Of a stretch of DNA of 64,000 nt, positions 23,026 through 34,665 are shown piece after piece. How positions within the stretch are numbered: position 1 is the stretch's first letter; the number at the start of each line of letters is the position of its first letter. The position numbers were made by a program, and so were the translations under genes. Under the pieces are notes generated by a model. The model saw nothing but the letters and a program-made list of their open reading frames with translations, searched no databases and was not told where the DNA came from. The stretch is from Thalassia testudinum. Taxonomy: Eukaryota; Streptophyta; Magnoliopsida; Alismatales; Hydrocharitaceae. The stretch covers positions 98,983,501 to 99,047,500 of the forward strand of contig JAZHRO010000014.1 in NCBI GenBank assembly GCA_037157565.1, given 5' to 3'.

Positions 23026-24710
23026 ATGTTTGGGAGGAGGTCACAAAACCCTGAACTATTTGAATTGCCTAATAAATTTAGAAAAGAAGCCGAATCATCC
23101 TCCTCCACAAACATGGCTGCACGCCAACCCCCAAATCCCGAGGGAGGAAACCGCCCTCAGAACCCACCAGGTGGTGGAGCCTTAGATCCCATAACCCGCC
23201 CCCAAGCCCAAATGGAAATGTATAATGAACGAATTGAAGCCATTCAGGAAACAATGGAGGAAATGCAGAACCCTCCCGAACGAGAGGAGCCTTGCTCTCT
23301 TAGCTCCTATCAGAATTTCGCTGCTACAGAGACCATAGGACAAATTCGGGTCCCCATGGGTGGGGACGACTTTGAATTGAAACCGAACATAATTGGCCTA
23401 ATAAATTTCCACTTCCATAGTCTTGCAAGTGAAGATCCCTTTCTCCACTTGGAAAACCTAACTCGACTGGCTAAAATGGTTAAACCAAGAAATGTTGGGT
23501 TACCTATAGTCCTAATGAAAATGCTCCCATTTTCATTGCGGGATAAAGCGTCGCAGTGGTTACGCACCCTTGGGAGAACCATCCACTCTTGGGAAGAGAT
23601 GCAAACAGCGTTTCTCAAGAAGTTCTTCCCAATCGGGCAAACCAATGCGCTTCACCGTGCTATCACCTCTTTTATGCAACAAAACGACGAACAATTTCAT
23701 GAGGCATGGGAGAGGTATAATGACCTCCTTAGGAAGTGTCCACACCATGGTCTGCCTAAGTGGCATATAGCCCAGATTTTCTACTATAGGCTAAATAAGA
23801 CTTTGAAGCAGATTGCAGACGCTTCCTGCAGAGGGAACTTTATGAATAAAGATGAAAATGGAGCATTTGAATTGTTTGAAAATATGAGTGAAAACTCAAT
23901 GAATAATGCTTCCATGGTCGCCTTTAATCGTACCAACCAGCCCTGAAATGTCCACGAAGTTGACACGGGACCCTCCCATTCATCCATTGATCTAAGCCTT
24001 ATTACTCAAAAATTGGATGAAGTCTCCATCGTGCATAAGAAGCTGGACGAGCTTCTGGCCAACCCCATCCATTCTATGGCAAACACCCCCACTTCACCAC
24101 TTCGTCACAATCCAAATTCTTCCAACACCAGGCTTATCCTGAGAAACCCCGTAAGACCTTCCTTACTGAGTGTCGCGCTAAGTGACTCGGTAAGTCATGT
24201 GAAACTGGCTTCTGTGAGACAGTATTTCGACACGGAGGACTAAGCCTCCGTGTGCTCGGATGCATACTTACATGCAGACGCGTCTTCTGGCATAGAAGAC
24301 GCTTGCGCCGTGGGGAACAACCCGTTCTCTGCCACGTATAACCCAGGGTGGCGCAATCATTCGAAGTTCGCATGGTCCAACAACCCGCAACACCAAAACC
24401 CCATGGGTGGACCAATGCGACCGTCCACACCCGCATCCCAAGGGCCTAGTCTAATCCTATGGCAAATCTGCCATCAGGCCCTTGCGTACCGCAAACCGAA
24501 CACGCATCAAGTCCTCTTGACAAATTGATACGAATGATGACGGATATATCAAAGCGCCATGAAGAGAACATGACCTCTCTTCAGCACCAATTGGCACAGC
24601 AGAATGCTGAGATCAGTCAACTATGCATGACGAATCGATCTCAGGGCACTCTTCCCACCCAACATGTTCCAAATCCACGAAATTTCGTACCCCGTGGTCT
24701 GCAACCATAG
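23026..24710 (+). pseudogene. gag of E2
   Basis: The structural polyprotein that forms the particle. The ATG at 23026 opens a 306-codon stretch. It contains DDFELKPNIIGLI, the capsid core DKASQWLRTLG, FLKKFFPIGQTNALHRAI, and CPHHGLPKW, all typical of plant Ty3/gypsy gag. A TGA (23944-23946) breaks it, then the same frame continues through a TAA (24241) to about 24500. There the signature NPFSATYNPGWRNHSKF appears. A frameshift near 24460-24530 leads into SKRHEENMTSLQHQLAQQ, a probable coiled coil. No CCHC knuckle is seen. This gag retains longer open stretches than those of B and D. Confidence 0.88.
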
Positions 24711-24872
24711 GTACAACCTTCTCAGGGACAGGTTCACCAGATTCTGTAGGCTCTGAGCATTCCACTGAGATTTCAAGCTAATCCTGCTGTAGCACCGCAC
24801 TCTTATGTCCCTATTGCGAACCCTCCTCCACCGTATAATCCCACTGGACCCACATCGTCCAATGCTATCACT

Positions 24873-26297
24873 ATGACGAGTGGTAAGCAGACCGTCAATC
24901 CGCCTCGACCTGATCCTGGCCCGTCTTCATCGCCCTCTCATTCGCGATGCGCACTGCATTCGCGAGAGGATGATACGCCCAAATTGGTGACAGAATCAAT
25001 TCCATTCCCTGAGGCTCTACTGAGGGAGCCAAAAGGCAAAAAGAAAGATACGCAGGCCTTTGATAACCTGCATAATTTGTTCAGGGATGTAGAAATCAAG
25101 GTACCCCTGCTCGAGGCTATCGACCACATACCTACTATCGCCCAATTTTTCAAAGACTACACAACACCCAGGTGACAGTCAAAGAAAACTAAGAATCCTG
25201 TGGTTCTCTCGCCTCATGCGAGTTGTGCTATACTGTCAAATCTACCACCGAAGCAGAAAGATTCGGGCAAACCGCTTATTTCCTGTAGCATCCAAGGCTG
25301 CAATTTTAACCGTGCCCTGCTGGATCTAGGATCTTCCATAAATCTCATACCGACCATCATGCTCAAAAAATTTTCCTTGAGAAATCTGAAACCCACCCCT
25401 GTCACGTTACAGTTGGCAGATCGTTCTGTCAAAATCCCGAAGGGTGTGGTGGAAGACGTGGTGGTTAGGGTCAATAGTCTCTATTTTCCTGTTGACTTTC
25501 TTGTTTTAGATATGGAAGTTCCTAGCTCACTTTCTGATTGACCGATCATCCTTGGTCGACCTTTCTTGGCTACAGCTCTCACCCTTATCTACTGTGAGTC
25601 GGGCTGTATTGAGATTGCCGTTGGATCTGAGAAGCTCAGGCTTAACATCTTCAAGGTAGGCAAGAACTTTGATTGCGACTGCATCAAGGATGACATGTCT
25701 GACGAGGACATGGCCGTCAGTGTGTGTATCGAACTAATTGGGACCTATTCTGACTGCTGCGAATTACCTGAAAACACTGATGACTACCTGACCAACACAT
25801 ATTGTGACGTTCCCCCATCCCTCCATTGTCCTGTACCTTCTCCTGACCAGACTTTTGACGAGGTTTTCTCCGCTTCCCATACCTCGTGGTCTGAGTCATA
25901 TCCGGGCTACTCACCGTCGGTCCACACTCTTGAAGACCAGAGTGCCCTTTCCTTCTTGCCAAATCAGGCGAATTTGCAATTCCACACTTGGACCTTGAGC
26001 CCACATCTTACTCACTGGGGCTGTTCCTTTTTGGATCCATCTATCCAAGAAGCCCCTCTTCTTGGCAAATCTGAGGGTCAACTTCTTCCTCCCGACTTGT
26101 TCTCCGATCCACCTGGGACACTCTCGTCCCATGAAATGCCAAACCTTTCACCATCCACCATCACTTTTCACGCCACTATCACGATCACTTCACTTTTCTC
26201 TTCACCACCCACCCTACCACTTTGCTGTATACCCTGCACCTCAGCTCTCGTTACTCGATCTTCTGTCCTTTCTCTACCTTTCCCTGCATGCATATGA
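24873..26297 (+). pseudogene. Protease and C-terminal tail of E2
   Basis: One reading frame of about 475 codons with two TGA stops (25173-25175, 25539-25541), in the same frame as the end of gag. The retropepsin-like core has ALLDLGSSINLIPT with its active-site aspartate intact, VTLQLADRSVKIPKGVVEDV, and the usual strand before the second stop. After the protease comes GCIEIAVGSEKLRLNIF and a ~190-residue tail rich in S, P, H and D, with no RT start. That tail ends the coding region, which defines E2 as gag-protease only. The tail's acidic S/P-rich style recalls the E1 ORF, but I see no alignable motif. Confidence 0.85.
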
Positions 26298-27447
26298 GGA
26301 CATAGCATTGTTTGGCATGGGGGGGTGGATAGGCATCCATAGGATCTGGGTATTTTATGGTATCATGCAGTTTCCACCTATTTAAAAGTATGCAAGAAAA
26401 AGAAAAAGAAAAATATATATAATAATAATAATAAATGGTGTTTAGTGATGATCTGAAGGCTGAAACAAAAATACAATAAGTGTTTATGGATATTCAACCT
26501 CTGTTTTGAAGACTTTCCAGGCTACAGAAGCTTGATTCGCTCAGGCTTGGCTTAATTCACTTGAGCATTGACAAGATAGATCGGAATCTCTCCTGACTAA
26601 GGATGTATTCTTGTACCTGAGACACTAGTATAGGATCCGTTGGTTTGCTTCTACTTGAGAGCTTAAGTAAACTTGGTTCACATTACACATATCAGGAAAG
26701 ACCAGGTGAACATAAGATCCAACCCTAGTGTTCATTAGGGAAGGTGGAGTCCTTACCTGTGCGCGCAGGTAGACCTTTTATCCCAGGCTTTAGTCTTGTG
26801 TTTAGGAGCGACTCTTTCCACCAAAAAAAAGAACTTCCCACCAAAAAGAAAAGTGTGCTCCTCCAAATAATGTTGTAAGAGATATACTGACACGTGTTTC
26901 AAAAAAAAAATGCAAATAAGTCAGTATATCTCGCAAATGTCTGTAAAGTCTCTACCTTAAAAAGTTCTTCAGGGCAAGTCGCAAATACCCTGTTTTCCTG
27001 TGAGCCACAAATGTTAGAAAATGGAAGTTGAGTTTTCCGTCATCTTCTTAAGGGTCAATCCGAAATCATGAGCTGAAACTGGGACCAACCTATACTTAAA
27101 AATTCGTGAAACCTTGGGCTTGAGTCTTAATGTTCATCTGGTCAGTCTTCGATCCTTCACTATGCACAAGCCATAACAACTTGAGCTCTCGAGTACGGCA
27201 AAAACCACCTGGGTCCTGGAAATCGTACTTAAGGTTTAAATATCAAGAGTCCTGGTTAGTCGAGAGATGATCTATGTCATATGAGAGTTAAAGTACTGGT
27301 AGTCTTCTCTACAATTGGTTCTCACAATATCCAACAATAAACACACCTATGTTGCCTCAAGAAGAAAATCTTTAGCTTAATGATCATTTCTAATTACATT
27401 AAAAAAAATGTTTTGCTAGGGACTACAAAAAGATAGGCATGGGGGCA
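26298..27447 (+). other. E2 3' UTR with two purine tracts
   Basis: GGCATGGGGGGGTGG near 26317 and AGGCATGGGGGCA ending at 27447, about 1.1 kb apart, as in B, E1, C and F. No coding sequence is seen between them. Confidence 0.75.
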
Positions 27448-28522
27448 TGATTGCACCGCAAAAATACACCAGCAATTGTGTCGTCTTGTGCTATTTCCTA
27501 GCATTACCAGTGCATATTAGGTTTCCATAGTCGCATTTTAAAAATACACGCATGCATGCATTTAATTGAGAGGGGAGGAGAATGAAATAAGTGCCCTTGC
27601 AATTAACATTTTTCCTCAAGTGCATCTTTGCAAAATCCACCAACTTTTTATTTTTTTCCACATGATTTTGAAATGCTTCCCGCGGTTGCATGGATTGACT
27701 TCTTCCTCCTTGCACCATGCTCTCCATCACCTCTTCCTGCTCAGCCATTCCCTGCTCACAACTCTCCCTGCCAACCACAGTAGCCACTCCCTGCAGCCGC
27801 ATGCATGCCATGTGCAGCCAGGCCTTCTTCCTCTATAAAATAGGGCATCTTCTTCTTCTTCAAATAGCCTGGTCCTCCACGAAAAAACCCAGCAACTTCT
27901 CCTTCCAGGCCACCGTCCTTTCTCCCTCCATACGCCGACCCTCCTCCTCTGAGGAGACACCCGGCAGATAGGAGCACCTTACGGTGGTGCACAACCACCA
28001 CCGTGAGTCCACCACTGCCCAGCTCATCAAAGAGTTGGTGGGAGTGGTGGCTCTTTTCTTGGTTCACCGTTTGAAGCACCCTCAGCCACAGGAGTAAAGC
28101 TTCAAGCTGTGAAGCTCAATCGGCCACCGCACACCTTGCAACAGCTGGCCAAGCCCCACAGCAGCAGCAGCAAGGTGGCAGTAGGCTGCCCTCGCTTCCA
28201 CGCAAGCTTGCAGGCCGCCCTCACCTTTCTGCACGCACCTGCAGGCGCCCTCGCCTCCCACTCGTTCGCACTGCATTCGCCTTCCGCCTGCAGCCGACCA
28301 CCACGTGCCACTGCAGCGGCCGACCAAGCCTCACCGTGCACCCCAGCAGCACCTGCGAGCCTCCTTGCGTGCCTGTAGGCACCCTTGCCTCCCTCTCCAT
28401 GGGCTCTGTCATGAACTTCTCCGCGCCTGCAACAGGCCGGCGCAACCCTTCCTCGCTCGCGCCAGCCCATGTGCGATAGCCGCAAGCTGCCCGCACTCAC
28501 AACACTTGCAGTAGGTGGTTGC
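27448..28522 (+). repeat. 3' LTR of E2, truncated
   Basis: Matches 19187-20260 at about 96% where counted. Homology stops after CAGTAGGTGGTTGC; the next bases belong to unrelated AT-rich DNA. A TATA box (CTATAAAAT) is near 27833. Confidence 0.88.
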
Positions 28523-29018
28523 AACCCGTGTTCAATTCACAAATTTTTAAATTTTTTCTATTTGTCAAAATTTTCTAAAATTTGGACTCAATGTTCCTTC
28601 AGTGATGTTTGAAGATTTTGAGAAGCCTCCAAGTACTTGAAACCTGATTTTTGAAAATCAAGACAAAAGTTTGGATTTTCAAAAATCAAACACTAATAAG
28701 AAAGGAGTGGTGCAAAAATGAGGCAAACAAGCAGCAAAGTTGATTTTAGGGTTCCACCACCCTAAATTTTTTATGTTTGATGTTTTAAAGATATTTTGAT
28801 ATTTTTATGATAATTTTAAAAAAAATTTGGCCTGGGGTACTTACCTAGAGTACACAGGAAGAAAAGAAAACTTGGAGCTTCTTCTCCAAATAACTCCTAA
28901 ACCCACTCTAACTCTTGATTCGCACCTATATTAACAACAAAAAAAAACTAGTGAAGACCTAAATAGAGCAAGAGAGATATGAAATCAACTAAGCCGTGCC
29001 TCCCCAGCAATGGTGCCA
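28523..29018 (-). mobile_element. 5' leader fragment of a minus-strand LTR element
   Basis: AT-rich non-coding sequence that ends in a minus-strand primer site, TGGCACCATTGCTGGGGA (29001-29018), 5 bp from an LTR end at 29024. The body and 3' LTR are absent, so the element is truncated against E2's 3' LTR. Confidence 0.7.
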
Positions 29019-29023
29019 AAAAG

Positions 29024-30550
29024 TGATGCGAAAATATGCAATTTGTTAATTAGTGTAAAGTAGTGTCATTGAGACACATAAAATCTGACCAGCATTTAAA
29101 TTTATATTCCTAGATAGCAAGAGTATCTAGGGTCATCTAAGGAGGCAACTTTAGCTCTCAAAAAGTATTTTCTCACTTGCAAAACTCAAATCTTCCTTTT
29201 AGCATTTTTATGCTTTTGACTTTTTTATGGTTTTAAAATAATATGGATTGCGAAGAGAATGATGGAAAGGAAATAACTACACCTATGTGACATAAATGAA
29301 AGCTCTTCAACTCGAAGCTCATGCTAGGAAAGTGCACCTAAGGTAATTATTAGAGAAGAGTGTAGTGCACTAAAAAATTAAATGAAAATGCTTGAAATTA
29401 AAAATACACAAAATTGAAAGGCAAAACACTTTTTGTACTGCTAAAATTTGATAAAACCACAAGTAGAAGAATGCTTGCAATAAAAACTAGCTAATAAGAA
29501 AACAAAAAAATGAAGAAGAATCTCTGCATAGATAAAAGTCGCCTTTACTCCAAGCTCAGCAACCTTCCTTCTCCTTGACAGCTTCTCCTTGAACTACTCC
29601 AATGGTAGACGTCCTCCACCTTTTGTTCCCCTCTGCCTGGCCGTCCCCTTTGGTGTTGCTCCTTGGCTTGTTCCAAGGTAGAAGGGAGAAGAAGGCACCA
29701 AGGAAGGATGAGATGGCTTCCTTAATCTTCTTCTCTCCACTCCTCCTTTGGACGTCTACTATGGTAGATATGGTAGGAAATTATGGTAGCTAAAGATGAG
29801 TTATTGGTGGTAGTTATAGGTAGTATATATAGGATAGGAGGGGAAGGGTTGGTGCCAACCTAGGGTTGATCTATGGTTAGGTGGCATGGAAGGTGATGTA
29901 GGGTTAGGATGGTGTTTTGGAGTGGTGGTTATGGGATCCATGCTAGAGGGTTAATGGTGCCAAGTGAAAGGTTGTAGAAGGGGTAGTTATAGGTTGAGTT
30001 GGTGCCATTTATATGTGGGTAGGTTAGGCATGCATTGGTGCCAATTGTTGGATGGTGAAGATGGGTTTAGAGGGGTATGTGTAGGGCTAGGATAGGGTTA
30101 TGTGTGGTGCCAATTTGAAAGGGTGGCATGGGCTCTTTTTGGCAGCAACACGTGAGTAGTTAGGTTGGTGAAGAGGTGCCCATTCTTGGAGCCACTATGA
30201 AAGGGTGCCATACGACTGGTGGTTACCCCCATTTTGGCACCAAAAGAGGCTTCTAGAAGGGGGTTTTTGGAGGGAAAATGGAGGGTGGTGGTGGCCTTTA
30301 AGGGTGGGTGGATGGTACAGATTTGGAGGGAAAAAGTGGTGCCAAGATGGAGGTGGTTATTGGTGGTGGTTATGGTGAAAAGGTGTCCTAAGTTGGTGCC
30401 AACTAGGGTAATTAGTGTAGGGTTTAGGTGGGGTTTAGGTAGCATTAAGATGGAGGCTTATGTAGGTGGTGGTGGAATAGGTCGACGACCATGGTATAAA
30501 GGAGGTGGAGTTAATCTAGGCTAGCTTAGCTAGTAGGTTAGTAGAGGAGG
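29024..30550 (-). repeat. LTR (family G), minus orientation
   Basis: The plus-strand edge is TGATGCGAAAATATGC. The body is homologous, inverted, to 31232-32473 (shared blocks: CTAGATAG...TATCTAGGGT, AAGTGCACCTAAGGTAATT, and the TATA region near 29822-29832). The U3 side carries TTGGYRCCAA palindromes at 29849, 30035, 30234 and 30393. The right boundary is uncertain. Open frames inside are not genes. Confidence 0.7.
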
Positions 30551-30589
30551 GAGTAAGGGAGATAAGGTTTTGGTTGGAGGAGCCATCCT

Positions 30590-31060
30590 AAATCTTCATG
30601 GAGTTGTAAGGTTGCTAAAAGGAGCTGCATCTGAGCTCAATAGCTAATATAGCTAGCTGGTTCTTTGATAGCTACTAAACCAAGTTGGATTGAGCTGGCT
30701 TCTATTGATGTAACCTGAGGTGAGCTGGATCAAGTCTTCCCAAAGACTACCTAGCTAGCTTAGGTCAAGTAGCTAAGCTCAACCAAGTTGAGTTGAGTTT
30801 AGTGTTCGGGAGTTGGAGTTGAGCTAGCTTGAGTTGGTTGAGGACTTCTTCAACTGACTAGGGTTAGTTAGTTGATGGTAGTAGCTAAACCTACTCAAAG
30901 GTAGAGCTTCCATGGACTGAATAAAGCTAGGAGGAGCTAAAAGGAGCTGAGATAAGCTGAATGTAGCTGAGTTGAGCTAGAATCCAACTGAGATGAGTTG
31001 GATTCAGCTGAGATGCAACTGAATTGAGCTTCTCCTTCATCTTCTACTATCTCAATGCCA
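30590..31060 (+). repeat. AGCT-rich degenerate repeat
   Basis: Dense short repeats of the type GAGCTGAGTTGAGCTAG, mostly AGCTNA units spaced 5-15 bp. No coding capacity. It lies between the two inverted family-G LTRs and may be part of a U3 region or an internal 3' region. Confidence 0.6.
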
Positions 31061-31231
31061 AGGTTTGCAGGATATTCTAAATCTATTCATCCCTGACACT
31101 GAAATAAAGATGTAAAGACAACACAAACAATGCAATGCATGCCTATCTTATGAAATGGCTAAATGCAACCCAAGACCATAATGCAATGTCAAAAATGTAA
31201 GAGCTAGATGTGTTTTTAAGCATAATAGTAA

Positions 31232-32473
31232 TGATAAATTGGAATTTATCACCTTGGCAACCCTTCAAGGGTGGAACCAAAACAAGGCACCTTTCCACCA
31301 CTTAACGTCTTATAACCACCACGTAGTTGGCACCAAAATGACCTCCTACAAGCCTTGAAGTTGGCACCAACATAGCCCCCAATCTCCACCCTATACATAA
31401 CCCTAAAACATGATCCTAGCCCACCCTTTTGGTGCCAACTTCTAAAACCAATTGTTGGTGCCAAAAGGACCCTAACCACACCTTAACTTCACCTCCCTAC
31501 ACCCTTCCATATGGCACCAACTCTCCTCCACCCTCCATCACATAACCATTATCACAAAACCTAATCCTAGCCCCCCATAACACTTCACGCCACTTAACCC
31601 ATGGACCTCCTAAAGTTGGCGCCAACCTAGCCCTCCTACTCTATAAATATACCCTATAACCACCACATACAACCATCACTGGCTAGCCTTAATTTTCCAC
31701 CTATATCTACTCTATACGTCCAGGGAAGGAGAAGAGTAGGAGGGTGATTAGGAAGACAACCTTGTGTTTTTAGTGCCACCTTCTTCCCCCCTTCTTCCTT
31801 GGAGCAAAGCCAAGGAGCATCCACCATTAGAGCATAGCCACGCATAGAGGAGAAAGGGTGGTGGATGTCCACCCTAAGGAGCATATTCTACAAAGAAGGA
31901 GTACATCACCATTAGCAAGGAGACAAGAGCTAGAGAAGTTCTTCTTCAGGTGTGGAAGCTGCCATGCTTGGAGCGAAGCCCTTCTCAAGCACCATTAAAG
32001 GATCTTCTTCTTCTTTTGTATTAGCTAGTTTGTATTTTCCAAGCAAATATCTGCTTGTGTCTCTACATGTTTTAGCAATACAAAAATCTAGTTGGCCTTC
32101 CAAATTTTGTGTTTTCAAGTACTCATTCTTTGCTTTAGTGCACCCACTTTACCTCTCAAATTACCTTAGGTGCACTTGCCTAAGATGAGCTTAGAGGGGT
32201 AAGTTTCATTTCATTCACTTAGGCATAGTTGCTTTCACTATCAAGTTGCCCCATTTTCATTCAAAAGCCCTAAAAAAAAATAAAATCCTAAAAGTACAAA
32301 AAAAGGAGGCTTGAGAGAACATGGGAGAGAACCAATTATTAACAAACAAATTTGTCTCCTTGGACTACCCTAGATACCCCACTATCTAGGTTTTATAAAT
32401 TTAAAAGGCAATCAAGATTTACGCGTTACAATAATAAAAATCCGCATTTACAAATAGTGTATTTCTCTCATCA
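31232..32473 (+). repeat. LTR (family G), plus orientation
   Basis: Begins with the near-palindrome TGATAAATTGGAATTTATCA and ends TTCTCTCATCA. A TATA box (CTATAAATATA, about 31641) lies 16 bp after an intact TTGGCGCCAA (31616-31625). Four perfect TTGGYRCCAA relatives sit upstream (31327, 31361, 31429, 31455). No primer site follows the right end. Confidence 0.72.
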
Positions 32474-32637
32474 AGGTGAAGGCCTCGTGACATCAATGTA
32501 AACCCCCATATTATGTAGCTCTCAAGGAGCACACAACAAAGCTGCAATGATGGTGGTGGTGGTGAAGGTGCATGGCTAGGAAAGGGAAACTTACGTCCAC
32601 TGAGGAGGGCACTTGGGTTGCTGGTGGAGGAGGAGAT

Positions 32638-33999
32638 TGTTAGTACTTAGGTATTAATCTTATTTATTTTAATGTTTAATGCAAGATTGTATTTTATTAT
32701 AAAGTTGTTTGTAGATTTAGATATTAATCATGATGGAAGGTTTCAATGATGATGGAAGAAAGCTGAAATGATGTTGAAGATGTTGATTGAAGAAAAGGGA
32801 AGATCTAAGAATATCAAATTTGATGATTTAAAGTCTCCCCAACATTTTATTTAGAGTTTTTGTAAGTTCTTTAGATTTGTTGTTAAGAGCCAAATGCACG
32901 CAAACACACACATATTTAATTTTACCTAAATGCAAATTTTATAAAGTCCTTTATATTGTATAAAAGGAAAATAAAACTTCTAGAATGTTAGTTATAATAG
33001 TTATAAAATAGTTATATTTAAAAATGTGTAAAATGATTTTTAATATATCATAAATAATAAATAAAATTTTTAGAAAGGTGGCTACATTTTTTCTAGAAGG
33101 TTGGTTACTAAATTCTTATGCACCCTTTCATAAATGGTGGTCACAAAGTCATATGTACCCTTTCATAAAAAGAAAACTTCAAAAAAAAACTGCCTCTTTA
33201 AGTTTTTGTCAGCTGTAGATTTAATCAATTAATTTTACTAAACATTTTTCTACAATATTTTTAGAAGAAAAAACATAGTTTATTAATTGATTAACTAATT
33301 GATTAATTTTATTTCCATATGGTTATACTTGAATCTTGACACATGGTTAATTATCATTAATGATTGACATAACTTCCAATTAGCTACTAAACATTCTTAA
33401 CTTCCTATTTCTCATTCTATAAATACTCCACATAGGTTTCATCATTTACACACAAATTCTCTAACATTCTACATGCAATTACACTCTTGAGAAATTATTT
33501 TCTAAAGCTTCCAAAGCAACATTCTACACGCCAACATTGTGCTCCAAGAAAACTCCTACATTTTACTACTCCACACCAACCATGTGATTCAAAAGGCTCC
33601 AAGATTCTACTTTTTGCGCCAACTTGTTCTGCGTACTAAGGGAAGTACAAGCGTGTATTTTTGTTTATTTGATCTTGATTCATATATACACATTATTCTT
33701 GAAAGCATTTTGATCAAAAGAGTTTCTTGTTGTTAGAATCAAACACTTATATTTTTGGAGTTATTCTTTAAAGAAACACTGATTTAGATGTTCTCTAAAT
33801 TCACTTCCTTTGTGCTAAAATTGTTTTCCATTAAAAGGATGTTTTTGAGAGAATATTTTTTGAAAGATTTGGTTTTCACGCATATCTTTTATCAAATTCT
33901 ATATCCCTTGCACTAAGTTATATTTATCTTCGAAAGGAATTCAAAAGAATATTTTTGAGTCCTATTACATTTGATTAAGCACTTGCACATTGGCTAACA
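32638..33999 (+). repeat. AT-rich LTR-like block
   Basis: Bounded by TGTTAG and CTAACA, as in many plant copia LTRs. It holds TTCTATAAATACTCC near 33415 as a TATA box, followed by a plausible transcript start. Flanking 5-mers (GAGAT, GGACT) do not match and no initiator-Met primer site follows, so the right boundary and family are uncertain. Confidence 0.45.
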
Positions 34000-34349
34000 G
34001 GACTTGTATCAATTTTGTTATCTACTACTTATTGTAATTTGGGTGCCAGGTGATGAAGCGTGTTAAGAGAGCCTAAAGAACTACACTAAGCTAGCAAAGT
34101 TTAAAGTTACAAACCTGTTGTTGTAATTGTATTACCATTTAACATGCTCGCATCTTAATTTTATTATGGAACTCAAAGAGCAATTAGTTGACGGAGTCCC
34201 GGTCAAACTACGGGGAGGCATGAAATAAGGTTCGATCATTGAAAGCCATCGTGGAGTTCGTTATTCTATTTCTGCAGTTTTTGTTATTTTCATTTTTTTC
34301 TTCTTTTTCTTATGAAATATAAACTAAGCTAAGACTTTTTTTTTTTTTG
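34000..34349. other. Unassigned AT-rich sequence
   Basis: No coding, RNA or repeat signature recognised. It may be internal DNA of the preceding LTR-like element. Confidence 0.4.
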
Positions 34350-34665
34350 ATTAGTGCCATGGGTGTGAATTTGATGTGTTCGTGGGTGTGAAATTGGACC
34401 TACAAGGGATTGCTAGGTTAGTTAGGTTTTGCCCTAGATCTGCATGCTACTGTCTTTATCTTCCTTCGTGGCTGCTTCTATTTTTGCATCATTTAGGTCC
34501 AATATTGCTCCAATTTATGGTCCTACATAGATAATTTAGCAATGTCACTAAGGAGACCATAATATGGTAGAATTAGGGTTTAGGATATACAAATGCAGTA
34601 TGCTTGCGATGCATGTAATGAATGCAACATTTACAGAATTAGGCCCAATGATTGCTATGCAATCA
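34350..34665 (-). repeat. 3' LTR fragment of F
   Basis: On the minus strand it starts TGATTGCATAGCAATCATTG next to a purine-tract-like TTTAGGCATGACCGTA. The other boundary is not resolved; a T-run at about 34338-34349 is used as the provisional limit. Confidence 0.5.

Larger units (their letters stand above)
19187..28522 (+). mobile_element. E2: gag-protease-only LTR retrotransposon
   Basis: Direct LTRs (19187-22107 and 27448-28522) flank a primer site, a gag-protease ORF region and a 3' UTR. There is no RT, RNase H or integrase text in the 5.3-kb interior, and the protease ORF tail runs straight into the 3' UTR. In the first ~395 bp I count about 17 differences between the LTRs, roughly 4%. 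The 3' LTR breaks off at about 28522. The element sits in B's 3' LTR and would need pol supplied in trans. Confidence 0.85.

Noticed and set aside
30098..30524. Open frames on both strands in the family-G LTR
   Set aside because: Overlapping, composition-driven, and not kept in the inverted copy at 31232-32473.
32638..33999. Confirmed copia solo LTR
   Set aside because: Terminal TGTTAG/CTAACA is suggestive, but flanking 5-mers differ and no primer site is present, so it is kept only as an LTR-like block.
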